From Manduca sexta (taxonomy: Eukaryota; Arthropoda; Insecta; Lepidoptera; Sphingidae): 64,000 nt of DNA. Below are positions 23,077 to 35,348 of the stretch, in pieces (within the stretch, counting starts at the first letter, position 1; every line of letters begins with the position of its first letter). Both the position numbers and the translations under genes were made by a program. The DNA is taken from the NCBI RefSeq assembly GCF_014839805.1, contig NC_051136.1:1860001-1924000 (forward strand), given 5' to 3'. The notes under the pieces are model-generated. The model saw only the letters and a program-made list of their open reading frames with translations, made no database searches and was not told the origin of the DNA.

Positions 23077-25577
23077 CCGTTTCTGTAACCTGCGTGATTG
23101 AGAGACATAAAATCAATTTTAATAGTACGCGCCATCCCTAAATAAATTTACATTAAAACAACCTTTCAAAGTTATATTTTAAAAGCATATTACAATTCCC
23201 GAAGGAGATGTCTCGTGGATTTCTTTATCACAGCTGTTTCGCAACAGCTATATAAAACAATATATAACTCTATACAATCTTCAAATTATGAATCGCCCAT
23301 AGTGATGAAGGCATAACAAGTGGTGTTCATTGAAATTTTAGACACGTAAACTGTAGATTGCGTCAACTTTAGCGAAGTTATAAATATAGTGCTTTAGCTT
23401 CGATCTTGAAGATAATTTAATGTTTATAGTTGCTATGGTTCATAATGGCTGTTGATTAGTAGTTTTTGTTAGTGACCATAATTTTCCGAAAACCTAAGGA
23501 GCTCTTTCCACCGGTCTCTTTATGGACTGATAGGTATACTCCTGAAGACTCCCTCGAACATTTGCCTTTTCTCCATTATAATGAATGAGTGTCATCCAAT
23601 TTACTCCATCGTCTTTTGTAGCAGTTACGGGCAAAGTCGCTGATTATAATTTTTCAGTGGAAATACTCCACTAGACTTATAGTTGAATTTATGTTAAAGT
23701 AAATATTTATACAGATATTATCGATGGTCATTACTTCGAGGAAAATTCACTTCAATACATCCATAGCATTAAGGATATAAAAGTGCCGAGAAAATATGAA
23801 TAAATACAGAAATCTTTAAAAGGATTCCGTTATGTCGCCTGAAGACCTTCTGCGAAATAATTGTATCACCGAATTTCCAATATGAGGAGAGTAAATATTT
23901 TATGTTATTTTTTTGCTCCGGCAGCGGATTCGCAAGACATACGGATTACAGAAGGATAGCCAAATGTTTTCATAAGTCGTACAAATATTATTTTCGATGG
24001 CAGAATTAGTTTGATCCCTTGCCGATAATCCGGTAACGAAAATACGGCTCTGGTGTACTTTATTACCATATTTTTACCTCTTACTGAGAGCCGTTGCATT
24101 ATTTATTGAGAAAAACTTTTATATTTTCACAACATGAACAGATGCTCGGATCACCTGTGGAAGGGCTATTAGCATATCTTTGCCGCATTGTGGACTCTAT
24201 GCTTTATTGTAATAAGGCGGTTTTTGGTCGGCTTGGTTTATGTGTTTGTTTTTATGGGGCTTTGTAATCGGCCGTGTAATTTTCGTCGGTGGATCGCGTC
24301 TAGCCGAAATGTTTTATTCAAACTTGCAGTATCCATGTATTTCAGCTTTTCTAACGTTTGTTTATGGATGTTAATCAGCCATTTGCGATGGTGCATCGCG
24401 TGTCTGGGTTTTTCATTGCATTTCACGAGCGCTCCCCTTTCGTTTGGTTTTCCTTTTTGAAGTTTGCGCTTGTTAGAGGTTCAAGTAGTGCTTCTTTTAT
24501 AGATGATTTTAAAATTGTATATATTTGTATTGTTAGGGTAATAACTTCGTTCGATAACGGTTTGTTTTTATTTCATTTTATTTCGTTTGCGTTGTAAAGT
24601 TATTTGCTATTTTTATTGGGAGGAAATTTTCTTTTGGTGTTCATGTTTATTTTTATTAATACACTCTCTAATTCATCTTTGTTTGGTGTATTTGGTGATG
24701 GAATAAATAACTTTATATCGTCTTAAGAACTGACCACTTCGTGCTAGCTTGTTCCATATTCTACCGAGCTTGATCCCTCACCATTAGCTAGTTACCAATC
24801 CTCTTCATATCACTCTTCACCTGATGCAAATACACTTATATAAATGCAGTTTACATTCTCTTTTCTATTTCAAAATCTTTTTAACCTCAAGATTGTATGT
24901 ATCGGGATCAGGGCAGATGGAAGCAAGCAGATCTTTTGTATACATTGCTTTTAGATAGTTAAACTTCATTAACAAAGTTCTAGATGTTTTAATACTATCA
25001 CAGCGTGTTAGACAAGTAACTCTTTGTTGTGCATTTGCTTGAAGCTATCTCATCATGTTATCATTTGAATTATCCCCCGTCCATCACAATGTCTCGATGG
25101 CATAGTTATATTGCATTCGCAGTACGAATACCATACTAACGTCTTGATTAGGCTACCGGGTCAGGCAAACTGATATTCGATTTTTTTCACTCAGTATAAT
25201 CTGGATTCTAGAGTTAGACTCCAATATAGCAGGTGGGGCGGATTACACAAAAATTGAGTGCGCTAGTTATGTATCCTTTGAGGGATAAAGTGTATGAGTG
25301 TGTGTATCCTCCGTCTCTTGCATCAACGCATCACACCAAATCTCATCAGCTTTTCCCTTTACGTTTAACTCCCGAAAAATCCATCAGCAATCAGTACATA
25401 ATGTCGGCGTGTCGGTGTTTGTGCCCGTGTTTGCACAGCTAACTGGATTGCTGCGGCCCGCTCATTTATTCAACGCCGCGGTCCACTTACATCATCTGAC
25501 CAACTTTTGGCGCGTGTTTGCGATGCGAATTTTTCACGTATTAATGTGATTTTGTTTTGCGTGTTTCCGATGGGTAA
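23077..25577. other. non-coding stretch
   Basis: Overlapping frames of 60-90 codons at 24.19-24.60 kb lie on both strands and show no protein family. No repeat was recognised. This is the flank into which the LINE at 25.58 kb inserted. Confidence 0.4.
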
Positions 25578-26765
25578 ATGTGTCAGAGTTTTTTTGACAT
25601 ATATACCGAATATGTTCTTGTAAATGCAGTTGAAGCAGGTGGCCAAGTCGATGCTGTATACATGGACTTTGCCAAGGCATTTGATAGGGTTTGCCACAAA
25701 GTGCTACTGAAAAAGTTAGAGACATACGGTGTTTGTGGTTCCCTATTGAAATGGTTTTACTCTTATTTATCTGATAGAACGCAATATGTCGTGGTCAAAG
25801 GATTCCAATCTGAGAAGTACAAAGTAATGTCAGGAGTTCCCCAGGGTTCCCATCTAGGTCCATGGTTATTTAATTTATTTATAAATGATATAATTTCTTG
25901 TATTAAACACAGCAGCGCTTATCTTTTTGCAGATGATTTAAAAATATGTAAAACCATTTCAGATACCTTAGACCACGAGTTGTTTCAAAAAGATCTTGAC
26001 ACTATAATCTGCTGGTGTGCCCTGAATAAAATGTCCTTAAACACTAATAAATGTCAAACCATCACATTCACGCGTAATCGTAATGTCGTAAAAACTACAT
26101 ATCACATTAATAGTACAATTCTAAACAAGAAAATAGAGATAAGAGATCTGGGAGTTACTTTCGACTCAAAATTAACCTTCTTGTCCCAAATCGACAACAT
26201 CATCAATAAATCTTCTAAAATGCTGGGCTTCATAACACGCAACGGCAAGCTATTTCGAAATTCGGACACAAAAATTGCGATTTACAATGCTTACGTACGG
26301 ATTCACCTGGAGTATTGTTCAGTAGTGTGGTCCCCTGGATATAACTCGCATCAACTTCGAATAGAACGCATTCAAAAACGATTTTTGAAACACCTTGCTT
26401 ATTCTCTCAAGTTGCATAAACAGTTCCCATTGTACAGTGATAAGTTGAAACACTTTGGATTAGACAGTCTGTCGAAGCGAAGACAATTACATGATATGGT
26501 GTTCCTTTACAAAGTATTAGGAAACGTATTCGATTGCCCTTCGATACTAAATTCATTTAGTTTGCGTGTCCCACGTCGTGTGCCCAGGCTTATCCATGTT
26601 GACGCCGGATCATTGCATGTACCTCCGTCCAGAACCAATCTGAAGCAGTTTTCTACAGTCTCACGCTTGTGTAAAGCATACAACAAAATTTGCAGAGAGG
26701 TTGATGTATTTGCTGACAAATTACCATCTTTCAAAAAAGTGGTCTTGGCGTTGCTGAAGGGATGA
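25578..26765 (+). CDS. non-LTR retrotransposon reverse transcriptase, 5'-truncated
   Basis: An uninterrupted 395-codon frame carrying the C-terminal part of a LINE reverse transcriptase. Visible motifs are VYMDFAKAFDRV (first catalytic Asp at residue 30), SGVPQGSHLGP (85-95) and YLFADDLKI (catalytic Asp pair 119-120), followed by a thumb/C-terminal region ending KLPSFKKVVLALLKG. The motifs fit the Jockey/CR1 group of LINEs; the exact clade is not certain. In the full element this ORF also carries an endonuclease and the first RT motifs, which are missing here, as expected of 5' truncation during target-primed reverse transcription. The ATG at 25578 is therefore an internal or flanking codon, not a true start; element homology probably begins within the first dozen residues. 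An intact frame suggests a fairly young insertion. The 3' UTR and A-rich tail follow. Confidence 0.9.
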   Translation: MCQSFFDIYTEYVLVNAVEAGGQVDAVYMDFAKAFDRVCHKVLLKKLETYGVCGSLLKWFYSYLSDRTQYVVVKGFQSEKYKVMSGVPQGSHLGPWLFNLFINDIISCIKHSSAYLFADDLKICKTISDTLDHELFQKDLDTIICWCALNKMSLNTNKCQTITFTRNRNVVKTTYHINSTILNKKIEIRDLGVTFDSKLTFLSQIDNIINKSSKMLGFITRNGKLFRNSDTKIAIYNAYVRIHLEYCSVVWSPGYNSHQLRIERIQKRFLKHLAYSLKLHKQFPLYSDKLKHFGLDSLSKRRQLHDMVFLYKVLGNVFDCPSILNSFSLRVPRRVPRLIHVDAGSLHVPPSRTNLKQFSTVSRLCKAYNKICREVDVFADKLPSFKKVVLALLKG

Positions 26766-27122
26766 ATATGCTGTATTAGTTTTTATAAATTTAATTGCTT
26801 TACTTATTACCAATTTTGTTATTCTTTTAAATTTTAAATATCATTTCGTTTGTTTTTGTTTTAAGTTTGCTGTTTCATTTATGTAATATTTTCTTTAAAT
26901 TTAAATATCATTTCGTTTGCTTTGTCTTAAGTTTGTTGTATAACTTATGTTATATCATTCTCAATATGTTTATTTACCGAGAAAAATACACGTTATTATG
27001 TGTGCATGCTGTGACAACTTAAAGTGTTGTACATTGAATTATATTTTTTGTAACGATTTTTGTATCCATGCTACAATGTAACAACTACTGTTTGTCCAAA
27101 TAAAGAAATAAATAAAAAAAAA
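26766..27122 (+). mobile_element. LINE 3' UTR and A-rich tail
   Basis: Directly follows the RT stop codon. It contains two copies, 67 bases apart, of a unit starting TTTAAATATCATTTCGTTTG (26833 and 26900). It ends in AATAAAGAAATAAAT and a run of A at about 27099-27122, the expected end of a LINE transcript. I could not pair a convincing target-site duplication with the 5' end. Confidence 0.75.
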
Positions 27123-27757
27123 ATATATGTTAGTAGTAATGTTAGTATGTTGCAAATTGTGATAAATTATAGAATCATCATCCAATGACACTCTTGGTAG
27201 TATGAAGACTATCCTGGCTTACTAACATCGGCTGGTCTTGAAGCGCGTCTCCTTGAAGTAGCTAAACACAAGCTTCCTTTCCTACCCACTACAAATAATA
27301 TATGCCCTCTCACCAGCTACTAGATCGGTTCAACCAAATATCAAATCATAACTATTTCGAAATCCAAATTCACTTCATCTTAATTCTCAACGGTGCACAT
27401 CACCAACCCTTATAACATTCATGCTCTACCATAAAAACGCTAGCAACGTCCGCGCATCACATCGAATTGCCACTACAGCTGTTCTCTACAATCTGAAACA
27501 ACAACATGTGGTACGTATCCGGCTTTCCGGTATTCTTGGAGCGGTTTTTTTTTTCTAACCGAAAGAGGCGGGCAGGTTGCTTGTCTGATAGTGAATGTTA
27601 TTTAAAATAAATCGTTTTCTTTGTATATTTATCGGTTAAGTAACATTATATTGAACTGCGAATTATAATGTATAAATACTGCGTTGGATTCGTCAGTTAG
27701 AAATTAAATGTTGAATATATAATACAAGGTAATGAACACTGGCTACAATATTATAGG
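27123..27757. other. non-coding stretch
   Basis: No repeat or exon recognised. Confidence 0.35.
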
Positions 27758-27919
27758 CACATACATACATCACCCCTTTTTGCCTTTTAGGGATAGACAG
27801 AGGTGTGAGAGGTGAATAAGAAGCCAATATTACATCCCGATATGCCCGACCAGGAATTCAAACCCAGTACCTCAGCGTGATAATCATACGACGCACACAA
27901 TATTCTACAGAGCCTATCT
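27758..27919 (-). repeat. tRNA-derived SINE, type 1, internally deleted
   Basis: Has the terminal phrase 'acatacatcacccctttttgcc', then the head complement 'ccaggaattcaaaccc' (B box) and 'gcgtgataatcatacgacgc'. Most of the body between is missing. Confidence 0.55.
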
Positions 27920-28338
27920 CGGTAAAATATCCTTTAAAACGAACGCAAATTGTGTTTACAATTCTTGATGACAGCAATATACAAAACAATATTTGATATT
28001 TTAATTGAATACAACGTGCTTGTGAAATATTAGGGAAAGAGTAGTTTACATTTTAATAAAATCTATTATAATTAAATACACAATAGTACTTCCCTTGTAA
28101 ATTGCAGTGCATGTCGATATATCAAAATCAATTTAGCCAATACAGGCAATCTGTGCCGTGTGAGAAATTAATCCTGTGGTGATTTGACGGCAAATGTTAA
28201 TACTACGATAAGGGCGGTTATTGCGTGGCTGATGCTTACTGCCACGATAATGTGCCGATTTATTGCTCCATGAACGAAGGTAGAAGTGCATGGTTCCATA
28301 TGAATTGGCAGGGACGATAGATTTGTTTGTAAATTAAT

Positions 28339-28635
28339 TTACTAGTAGGTCTATCATATGTGAGTCCGCCTGGGTGCCACTGCAATGTCTATTTCTGCCG
28401 TCAAGCTGTAGTGTAGTCACTGTTGTGTTCCGGTTTAAAGGACATTGTAGTCAGTGTAACTACTGTACATAATAACACTTAACATCCTATGTCTTAGGAT
28501 GGCGAGCGCAATAAAATTCCAAAACAATACTTTGTAATTCAAGGTGTTGGATGCCTTGCTACTGTTTATGGGCGGTCGTATTGCTTACTATCAGGCGAAC
28601 GGCAAGCTCGTCTCATCATTCAAAGCAATAAAAAA
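28339..28635 (+). repeat. BMC1-like LINE 3' tail, copy with A tail
   Basis: Starts at 'ttactagtaggtctatc' and runs through 'gtgagtccgcctgggtgcc', 'atttctgccgtcaagctg', 'ttcaaggtgttggatgcc' and 'cgaacggcaagctcgtc' to 'aaagcaataaaaaa'. The layout matches the silkworm LINE tail known as BMC1 (from memory). A second copy at 55.997-56.296 kb aligns over its whole length, and shorter pieces occur at 14.65, 59.40 and 63.37 kb. Confidence 0.7.
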
Positions 28636-28659
28636 TAGAATTTACAAAATTTTAATAAT

Positions 28660-28682
28660 TTTCTTATTTGTTACAGGTATGT
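28660..28682 (+). promoter_or_regulatory. candidate recursive splice site (ratchet point)
   Basis: TTTTCTTATTTGTTACAG is directly followed by GTATGT, with the junction at 28676|28677. This is a 3' splice site abutting a 5' splice site, the signature of stepwise removal of long introns in insects. A similar string is at 44430. One such match per strand is expected by chance in 64 kb. Confidence 0.25.
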
Positions 28683-28767
28683 TATAGCTGCATGCTGAAT
28701 AATGGATTAAAGGTATTTACAGATACAACATTCATAACAATATTGATTAACTAAGATTTCAAAGCGA

Positions 28768-29085
28768 AGATAACCTAGTTTGGTGTAGAATGGACTGCTG
28801 AGACTAACGTCCACTGGTTCCAATCCCAAGGGCACACACCTCTGACTTTTCTAAAATCATGTGTTTTCTTTGCGAATTATTACTTGATTTAACGGTGAAG
28901 GAAAACATCGTAAGGAAACCTGCATACCTGAGATGTTCTCTAAAAGAATTCTGAGAGTGTGTGAAGTCTATCAATCGGTACTAGGCCAGCGTGGTGGACT
29001 AATACTAATAGGCCTTATCAGTAGTAGAAGAGGCCCGTGGCCAGCAGTGAGACAGTATATAATACAGGGCTGATATTATTTTATT
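28768..29085 (+). repeat. tRNA-derived SINE, type 2, full length
   Basis: The tRNA-like head 'cctagtttggtgtagaatgg' and B box GGTTCCAATCCC (28816-28827) are followed by 'aagggcacacacctctgac', 'cgtaaggaaacctgc', 'ctaggccagcgtggtggac' and 'aatacagggctgatatt', ending in TTATT repeats. It defines a family also found at 31.7 kb and in a cluster at 62.3-62.7 kb. Confidence 0.75.
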
Positions 29086-30494
29086 ATTTATTTATATCTT
29101 AAATAAAATACTTACTATAGCCATAATTTAATCCATTCAATTATAAGAAAAAAAAACCCTTACAAGCAAGCACTTTCCTATATCAACCAAGCCATCTTCC
29201 TTAATCAAACCGAAACGTAAACGCGTACGTAAACCCAAGAGCGCGTCAAGGACTCGCGCTGATTAAAAATGTGATTCGATATTTGAAAATCGCGATGAAA
29301 AAAGAACGAATGCTTTTGTCATTCAATGGTACGGGTTAGGTTGTACGTGACATCGGTTGCTAATTCCATGCATTGTGAGCGATAATTCGCGCCAACAGTT
29401 ACCGTATTGTTTAACGGAATCTATTTTGAAACGTTCGACATTATGCCGTTAAAATTATCTTTTACAATAAATGAATTTGTGCGGCCATTTTGTAGGTTTT
29501 GGTAGTTGTGACTTTGCAAGTATCTGATGATTATTTAGTGTGTTAAGTGTTTTTCATATAGGTACTTTTTATTTCTCAAGTATTATGTGTTTCATTAAAG
29601 CGAATAATAATTAACAATGTATTCTATGTTGCTCTGAGACAGGATTCAAGTCGTTAACCTTCGAGCCTTAATATGACGAAATTTTAATGGCCGAAATATC
29701 CATGCATATTAATTATTTTTACGTTTTTCTTTCAACTGCGAGAACTAATCACTAACTAGACGTGAATTTAAATTCTTTACTTGCCAATACTTGTTTAGTT
29801 ACCCAGATTAAAGGTGAAACAAAATGTATGAAAAATGGACCTTAAGCTATAACCTTAAGCCATTCCTGATAATCAACTCTTCATAACATCAAAACACGCA
29901 TGAACGAAAACCCAACCGACCATTCGGAAACCCAAACCGAAACAGCAAATTAATATAACCCAACATCGTAGTTTAAAACTTTTTTAATTAATATTCAAAC
30001 ATAAATAAATACAAATTAGACGGGGTACGTTTGAGCGTTAATTGGCTTAACTTTTAGCTATTGACTAACGTTTAGCCGCTTTAACGTCGTTTGATTAGCT
30101 GCTTCCAGAGGAGACTGGGCATGATTTCAAACTTTAACGCAAATAAACGGATACATCCAGTTATAGTTTGAGTTTTTGCTGGAAATTGTGTAATATTGAC
30201 CGTCATTTAGGTCATTTATGGGCTGAAACTATTTTTTTTCGATTTGAACCCTTATTCCACTGTGAGCAGGATTTAAAATAAGACTGGCAGTGGGTGTCTT
30301 AGATTCAGAGGTACGATGCCTTTGAATACCACTGTGTATCAGTGTGAAAGAAAGAAAGATTTTATTATGGGGACAACATCAGTATAACATGTACAATAAA
30401 GAAGATAAAAAAAAAACAAAATATGTAAATAAATATAATAAGTGTGTGTGTATTAGTTTTATAGGTACTCTCTTTAATGTATTGACGTGCACCT
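29086..30494. other. AT-rich non-coding stretch
   Basis: About 1.4 kb with no recognised gene or repeat. Confidence 0.4.
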
Positions 30495-30602
30495 TCTATG
30501 TTTTTATCCCTACACCACCTCAGGTTGATTGATAGAGAATGCCTGTGGCATTAAGTCCTCCTTTACCTGATAATATGTATGAAGTGCTATAAATAAATAA
30601 AC
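30495..30602 (+). repeat. LINE 3' tail fragment
   Basis: 'cctcaggttgattgatagag', 'aatgcctgtggcattaagtcc' and the end 'ctataaataaataaac' resemble the last hundred bases of Jockey/CR1-type LINEs in Lepidoptera. A related stretch ('aaggttgactggtaaagaatgcc') is at 33.3 kb. Confidence 0.45.
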
Positions 30603-31690
30603 TATGATCATCTTTGTAATTATTTATATTGCCTGAATGATCAACTAAGTTTAACTGGTTTTAAAACATGAAATTAGAAAGTCCATTTCCTTATGCAGAG
30701 TTAGCTTTACACACAATTTCTTGATGTAACATACTTAGAAAGGAATATATAAATTTTAACATCACAAACTAAGCCACAATTAATTTAAAAATTACATCTT
30801 ATAAAGATTGTTTTAAAATCCAAATTACATCGCCAATGACCAAAATACTTGTTTAATTTAAGGGCCGTAATCAGACAGGACATGAGACCCATGCCAAAGT
30901 ATTGTTGCGTCGAACAAAACATGGCGAAGTTAGTACATCAACGAATTCCGAATCGGACTCAACTTTCTTCCCTGAATGGGGGGAAAAAACCCGTCGCTGT
31001 TTTAATTACGGCCCAGTCGGACACCGCCATCGCCAGACGAACTAGCCGCTTTTAATTTTATACTGTAATTAGATTTTTTTTCAACGGCAAACCAGGATAT
31101 TGAGTCAGTAAGTCGTTTGAGACGGAGTCGATTGAACTGAAACGTCAGATGCAGTAGGCGAAAGCGGGTTAAGCCATAGAAAATCGATAGTTTACAATAA
31201 TATTTTGCTGTTGGTTGGACGAATGAATATTTTTTTAGCTGTGAAATGTAAGGTTAAGTTTACAGGTAGAAAAGTATATTTTCGATTTAGAAAAACATTA
31301 TTTACTTACTTGCGATTAGAATTTGTGCCTTATATGGCTTTAGATGAGACTATTTACGTAAGAAGGTTTTACGAAATGTACTACTTTGGTCTTGAGATCT
31401 AAGTGTGAAATTACGTCAATGTAAAATCAACATCATTGATGCAAGTTTTCTATTTTGCTTTCAACTTTACAATTAGTCTTAGAAAGCTGAACTAGAGGAA
31501 TTCAAACAACGAATTAACCGGGCGAAACCTCTCATCAGCCAGAATCGTCAAAGACCTAACGGATTATACGCTGGATGCACCTAAACACAACTCTCAGGCG
31601 AATTAGTAGTTTTCTCATCAAGTACATGGAAGCTCTCAAAGCGGAGTAAACTGATAAACGCGTTCAATCGCTACTTAATATATATATGTA
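30603..31690. other. non-coding stretch
   Basis: No repeat family was recognised. GGGCCGTAAT (30862) and ATTACGGCCC (31005-31014) form a 10-base inverted pair, within chance expectation. The 68-codon frame at 30849-31055 has no coding support. Confidence 0.35.
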
Positions 31691-31999
31691 AGTAATATCA
31701 GCCCTGTATTGCATACTGTCCCACTGCTGGGCACGGGCCTCCTCTACTACAGAGAGGGATTAGGCTTGAGTCCACCACGCTGGCCTAGTGCGGGTTGGGA
31801 GTCTTCACACAACCTCAAAATTCCTATAGAGAACTCCTCACGATTTTTTCTTTCACCATTAAAGCAAACGATAATTCACAAAAAATACACACATAATTTT
31901 AGAAAAGTCTGAGGTATGTGCCCTTGGGATATGAACTTTTGTCTTTAGATTGGACATTTGTCTTGGTAGTCCGTTCCACACATAACTTAGCTATCGCCG
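31691..31999 (-). repeat. tRNA-derived SINE, type 2, full length
   Basis: Reverse copy: 'atcagccctgtattgc', 'ccactgctgggcacgggcc', 'agtccaccacgctggcctag', 'aggtatgtgcccttgggat', then the head complement 'cgttccacacataactta' and 'gctatcgccgt'. Confidence 0.75.
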
Positions 32000-32154
32000 T
32001 TGTGCCTACTAAATATTAAAAGTAAAAGATAACGATTACCTTTATTTGAAATAAGTTGAAAAAAACATAATGTTTTTTGCTGCGACTTGGTAACAAAATT
32101 AAGCCTACTAATATTTTGTAATCAGATCATCACAAATGTTTTCTTCGTACTAGC

Positions 32155-32257
32155 CACTATCATATCATGGACCGGAATACATAAAGCGAAAAGTTGGCGA
32201 ACTAGTTGCAGTGTTGCTTACCCCTTCGGGAATGGAAGTCGTATGTGTATGTGTGTT
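32155..32257 (+). repeat. tRNA-derived SINE, type 1, 3' end only
   Basis: 'atatcatggaccggaataca', 'gcgaaaagttggcg' and 'ttaccccttcgggaatgg' match the end of type-1 elements; it finishes in a GTGT-rich run. Confidence 0.5.
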
Positions 32258-32383
32258 TACTTCGTCGAAATTAGGTTCCTGGGTCAGTAGTTTTCATTTA
32301 AGTTAGCTATAAAGTACTAAACTGTCACAATTTAAACCAAATAAACAATTACTAGGACTTTGCGGACATTTACTTATGCCAAT

Positions 32384-32644
32384 TTCATACACGTTATTTA
32401 TCTAAGGACGGAGCATTGCTGTGATAACAAGTCTGTTTCTCAGTGCTGACGGCATGGCAGCCTTCGCAGTGCGTAGACATAGGGCCGTTGTGATTGGCTA
32501 ATATTGAGATACAACTTGAATCTAGTTGGCTGTCAGATAAACAAAGCTAAACAAACAGCAAGCTGTCAGATAAACAAAACTGATAAACAGGCTTATTACA
32601 GCAATGCTCTGTCCTTAAATAAATAACGTCTATGAATAAGGGGG
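32384..32644. mobile_element. long-TIR MITE, copy 1
   Basis: The left arm 'acgttatttatctaaggacg' and onward 'gagcattgctgtgataac' is the reverse complement, with a few mismatches, of the right arm 'gcaatgctctgtccttaaat' to 'aataacgtctatgaataag'. The arms are about 55-60 bases. The middle carries 'cagtgcgtagacataggg', 'ccgttgtgattggctaat' and 'ttggctgtcagataaacaaa'. No transposase is present. The copy at 35349-35617 is very similar. The left outer end is eroded. Confidence 0.7.
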
Positions 32645-33299
32645 TTACACTTTTTTATTTTACATCTACGGCTCAAGTAACTTATTGTAGTGTTATTTTC
32701 AAGTAGACAAGACAACATATGGTTTCATTTAGTAACACAATGTTAAAATGACCCTGCATAAATATACTTATCTATACGTTTAAAAAGAGTTACCAGCGTT
32801 ACAACGTCTTCATAGCCGTGGTCTGCCCGGCTTGTTTTCAATTGCGGCGCGCGACGGCCGAAGGCGATGCATTAACATAATTGCACCCGCTATATTGATT
32901 GGCCAGGTTGGGGCTAGGAGGTGGCTACTGCGAAACCTTGGAGTCACTTGTAAAAGGGTTTAATTAATACCTACAATATTTTTAGCACAACATTGTAACG
33001 TGCGGTTCTGGAATGTTGTTTTAAAGAGGCCCATTTCAGATTTAGATAATTCACAACATTGTACTCAAAATTGAGAAAAAATGTGATTGGGCCGTAGTTT
33101 AAGCTCAGTAAGACTATCTCTGATCAGGGGCGCAGCTTTCTATGTAAAGTTACCAAAGTTCCTTGGTTCAATTCATAGAATATCAAACCCATCTATTAAC
33201 TATCGTCGCCAATATTTATCTGGTACATTTTATAACTATGTCATACATTTTATAAATTTGTTCATTATTACTGTTCTCACGTGTTTTTCTCTTTTTTTT
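32645..33299. other. non-coding stretch
   Basis: GC-richer patch at 32810-32935, no recognised exon or repeat. Confidence 0.35.
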
Positions 33300-33390
33300 A
33301 TTACGTACCTACATCCGTCCCACCTACACTATCCTAAGGTTGACTGGTAAAGAATGCCCATGGTATTTTACACTACTTTACAAAATAATA
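33300..33390 (+). repeat. LINE 3' tail fragment, diverged
   Basis: 'cctaaggttgactggtaaag' and 'aatgcccatggtatttta' parallel the 30.5-kb fragment in the same order. Only weak similarity remains. Confidence 0.35.
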
Positions 33391-34854
33391 GGTTTTTTCC
33401 ATTTTCGAAATTCCATATTCAAATACTAATAAAATTTGCATTTTCATAAAAAGATATAAAGTCAGGTAGCTCCACACAGCCGCTGTGCGATGCAGATCGG
33501 TAGGCGGTCCGCTCGTCAGTAGCCAACGGTGGCAGCTCCGAGATATGATCACGACTAGCATTATGGGAGCCGGCGGCTTAACATAATAGCTGCTTTGCTC
33601 TCTTCCTATCGCGAAATTGAATTATTCCAATGAACTGTGTGGGTTGTTTAATTTTGCACCAGTATGAATTATGTTATTTACGTGGGCTTTATGCCACGAT
33701 TTGTCGTTGTCGGAGTATTTATAGCGTTATTTCATAGATATATTGTCATATTTGTGGTAATTTTCTAAAATAATTGGTCGGTTCGATGTCTTAAAAAAAC
33801 GGTGTAGGTGTTCTGGTTATTATATTTTGTTGTTATTGGAAACCTAACATAGTAGCTTGTTATTATGACTACAATTATATACTGTACCGATTTTTACATT
33901 TAAATAATTGCTTTAATACTCACAAACTGATTCTTGATAGGGTGTTTCTTTTTTTTTATAACTATGTACGTCGTATAAATTCTAAAACAAAAGAAATCAT
34001 TGAAATCTGACGAAAAATCCAAAAGTTATAAACCATTAAAATTTGGTAGTGTGTGTGAGTGTCAAAAATCAGCAAAGGGATGAAATACTTGTATGTGACG
34101 TCAGCAGGCATTACGAGACGTGCGAAAGAAAGAGATATCCCCACCCCAGGCACTCTGCACGTCGCATTATTTGAAATTTTAATTACTGCCTCATTTCTTA
34201 TCGAATTTTAAAACTGTTTTCACAGAAGGATTTCTTTTTTGTACCAATTGCTGTTGCATATAAAAAAATGCAAAAAATCCAACGTAGTCAAATACCCTAT
34301 TGCACCATATACCGCTATTAGAACTTCGACTCGTTCCAACCTCGTTCAATTAAAACAACGCCATTTACGTTGTTATCAGAACACAAACGTTTCAATATTT
34401 TTTGCATAACTGTTATTTTTCATCTAACCCACGGGAAAAATGCTCCAAAATGAAATTACGTTATATCCTTATTAACGGTAATGTCCATACCGCCCGCCTC
34501 TCCCCAGTAAAAGCGCACCGAGAAATAAAAAGACGCTGTGAATTCTATTAAAATAATCTTCGCCGACCGAAGGTAAGCGAAATCAGCGAATCTGCGCCGA
34601 ATTGCCAGGACTTAATGGGGAGATAGGGGGAATCGGGACCAGGGTGCCTACGAGCCCAGCGCGAAATAAGCACAGAAATTCACTTAAACAATTTTCAGAG
34701 ATTTCGTCACGTGCTAGTTTTATTTTAGATGCTACGTTTTATTTTGCTTATGCGACACGTTTAAAGTTGTGGGAGCGCTGATTTTAATTCTAAAATCTAG
34801 TTATGAAACGTTTACAACACTGTAATGTTTCTGAATTGCTGTTATACTAACCGA
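33391..34854. other. non-coding stretch
   Basis: No gene or repeat recognised. AAG|GTAAGC at about 34571 is a strong donor-like string without any supporting exon. Confidence 0.35.
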
Positions 34855-34985
34855 GGACTTGATAAAGGTCGTAGGAACACGCTGAATGTAAGCTGCTTTC
34901 GACGGGTTCGTCTGAAAATCTTTGAGGGAGGGCTATGTTCAGCAGTGGACTTTATGAAGCTGATGACGATGATTATTATGATAGA
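34855..34985 (+). repeat. RTE-type LINE 3' tail
   Basis: Forward orientation: 'gataaaggtcgtaggaacacg', 'ctgaatgtaagctgctttcg', 'gggctatgttcagcagtgg' and a final run of GATGA/GATTATT units. Matches the reverse tails at 20.6 and 54.3 kb. Confidence 0.6.
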
Positions 34986-35348
34986 AGAGGATAACGGGGC
35001 TACCTGTACAACAAACTGAAGTGGAACTAGAAAATGATTAGCCCTTGACATCGTTCAAATACTCATCTTGTTTTGGTCTTATAAGTAATTTATTTTCATA
35101 ATTCTGCGCTGTTTGGTTGACAGGCGTCTTGATATTATTTACAAGTGGGTTTATGCAAATTACAATCAAGAGCCGGCAGATCGTTTGCTTTAAGGACTTC
35201 AAAAATACAAAGAACGTCAGTACCAATGGAGGTATTCTGAAGTAAACTTAAAGTGATGTGACATAACAAGCTTGATGCGATAGCACGTCATTATATACAA
35301 ATATAAATGCACGTGAAATATGAAATGACATTGAAATTATATACTATC
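34986..35348. other. non-coding stretch
   Basis: Nothing recognised. Confidence 0.35.

Noticed and set aside
23229..23248. Small hairpin AGCTGTT...AACAGCT, partly like the start of a miR-2 family RNA
   Set aside because: Only the first eight bases match, the stem is seven pairs and no precursor fold of normal length was seen.
24188..24597. Three overlapping frames on both strands
   Set aside because: They overlap each other, none has recognisable content, and no splice signals are present.
30862..31014. GGGCCGTAAT...ATTACGGCCC inverted pair as a possible MITE
   Set aside because: A 10-base inverted pair within 150 bases is expected several times by chance here, and no target duplication was found.
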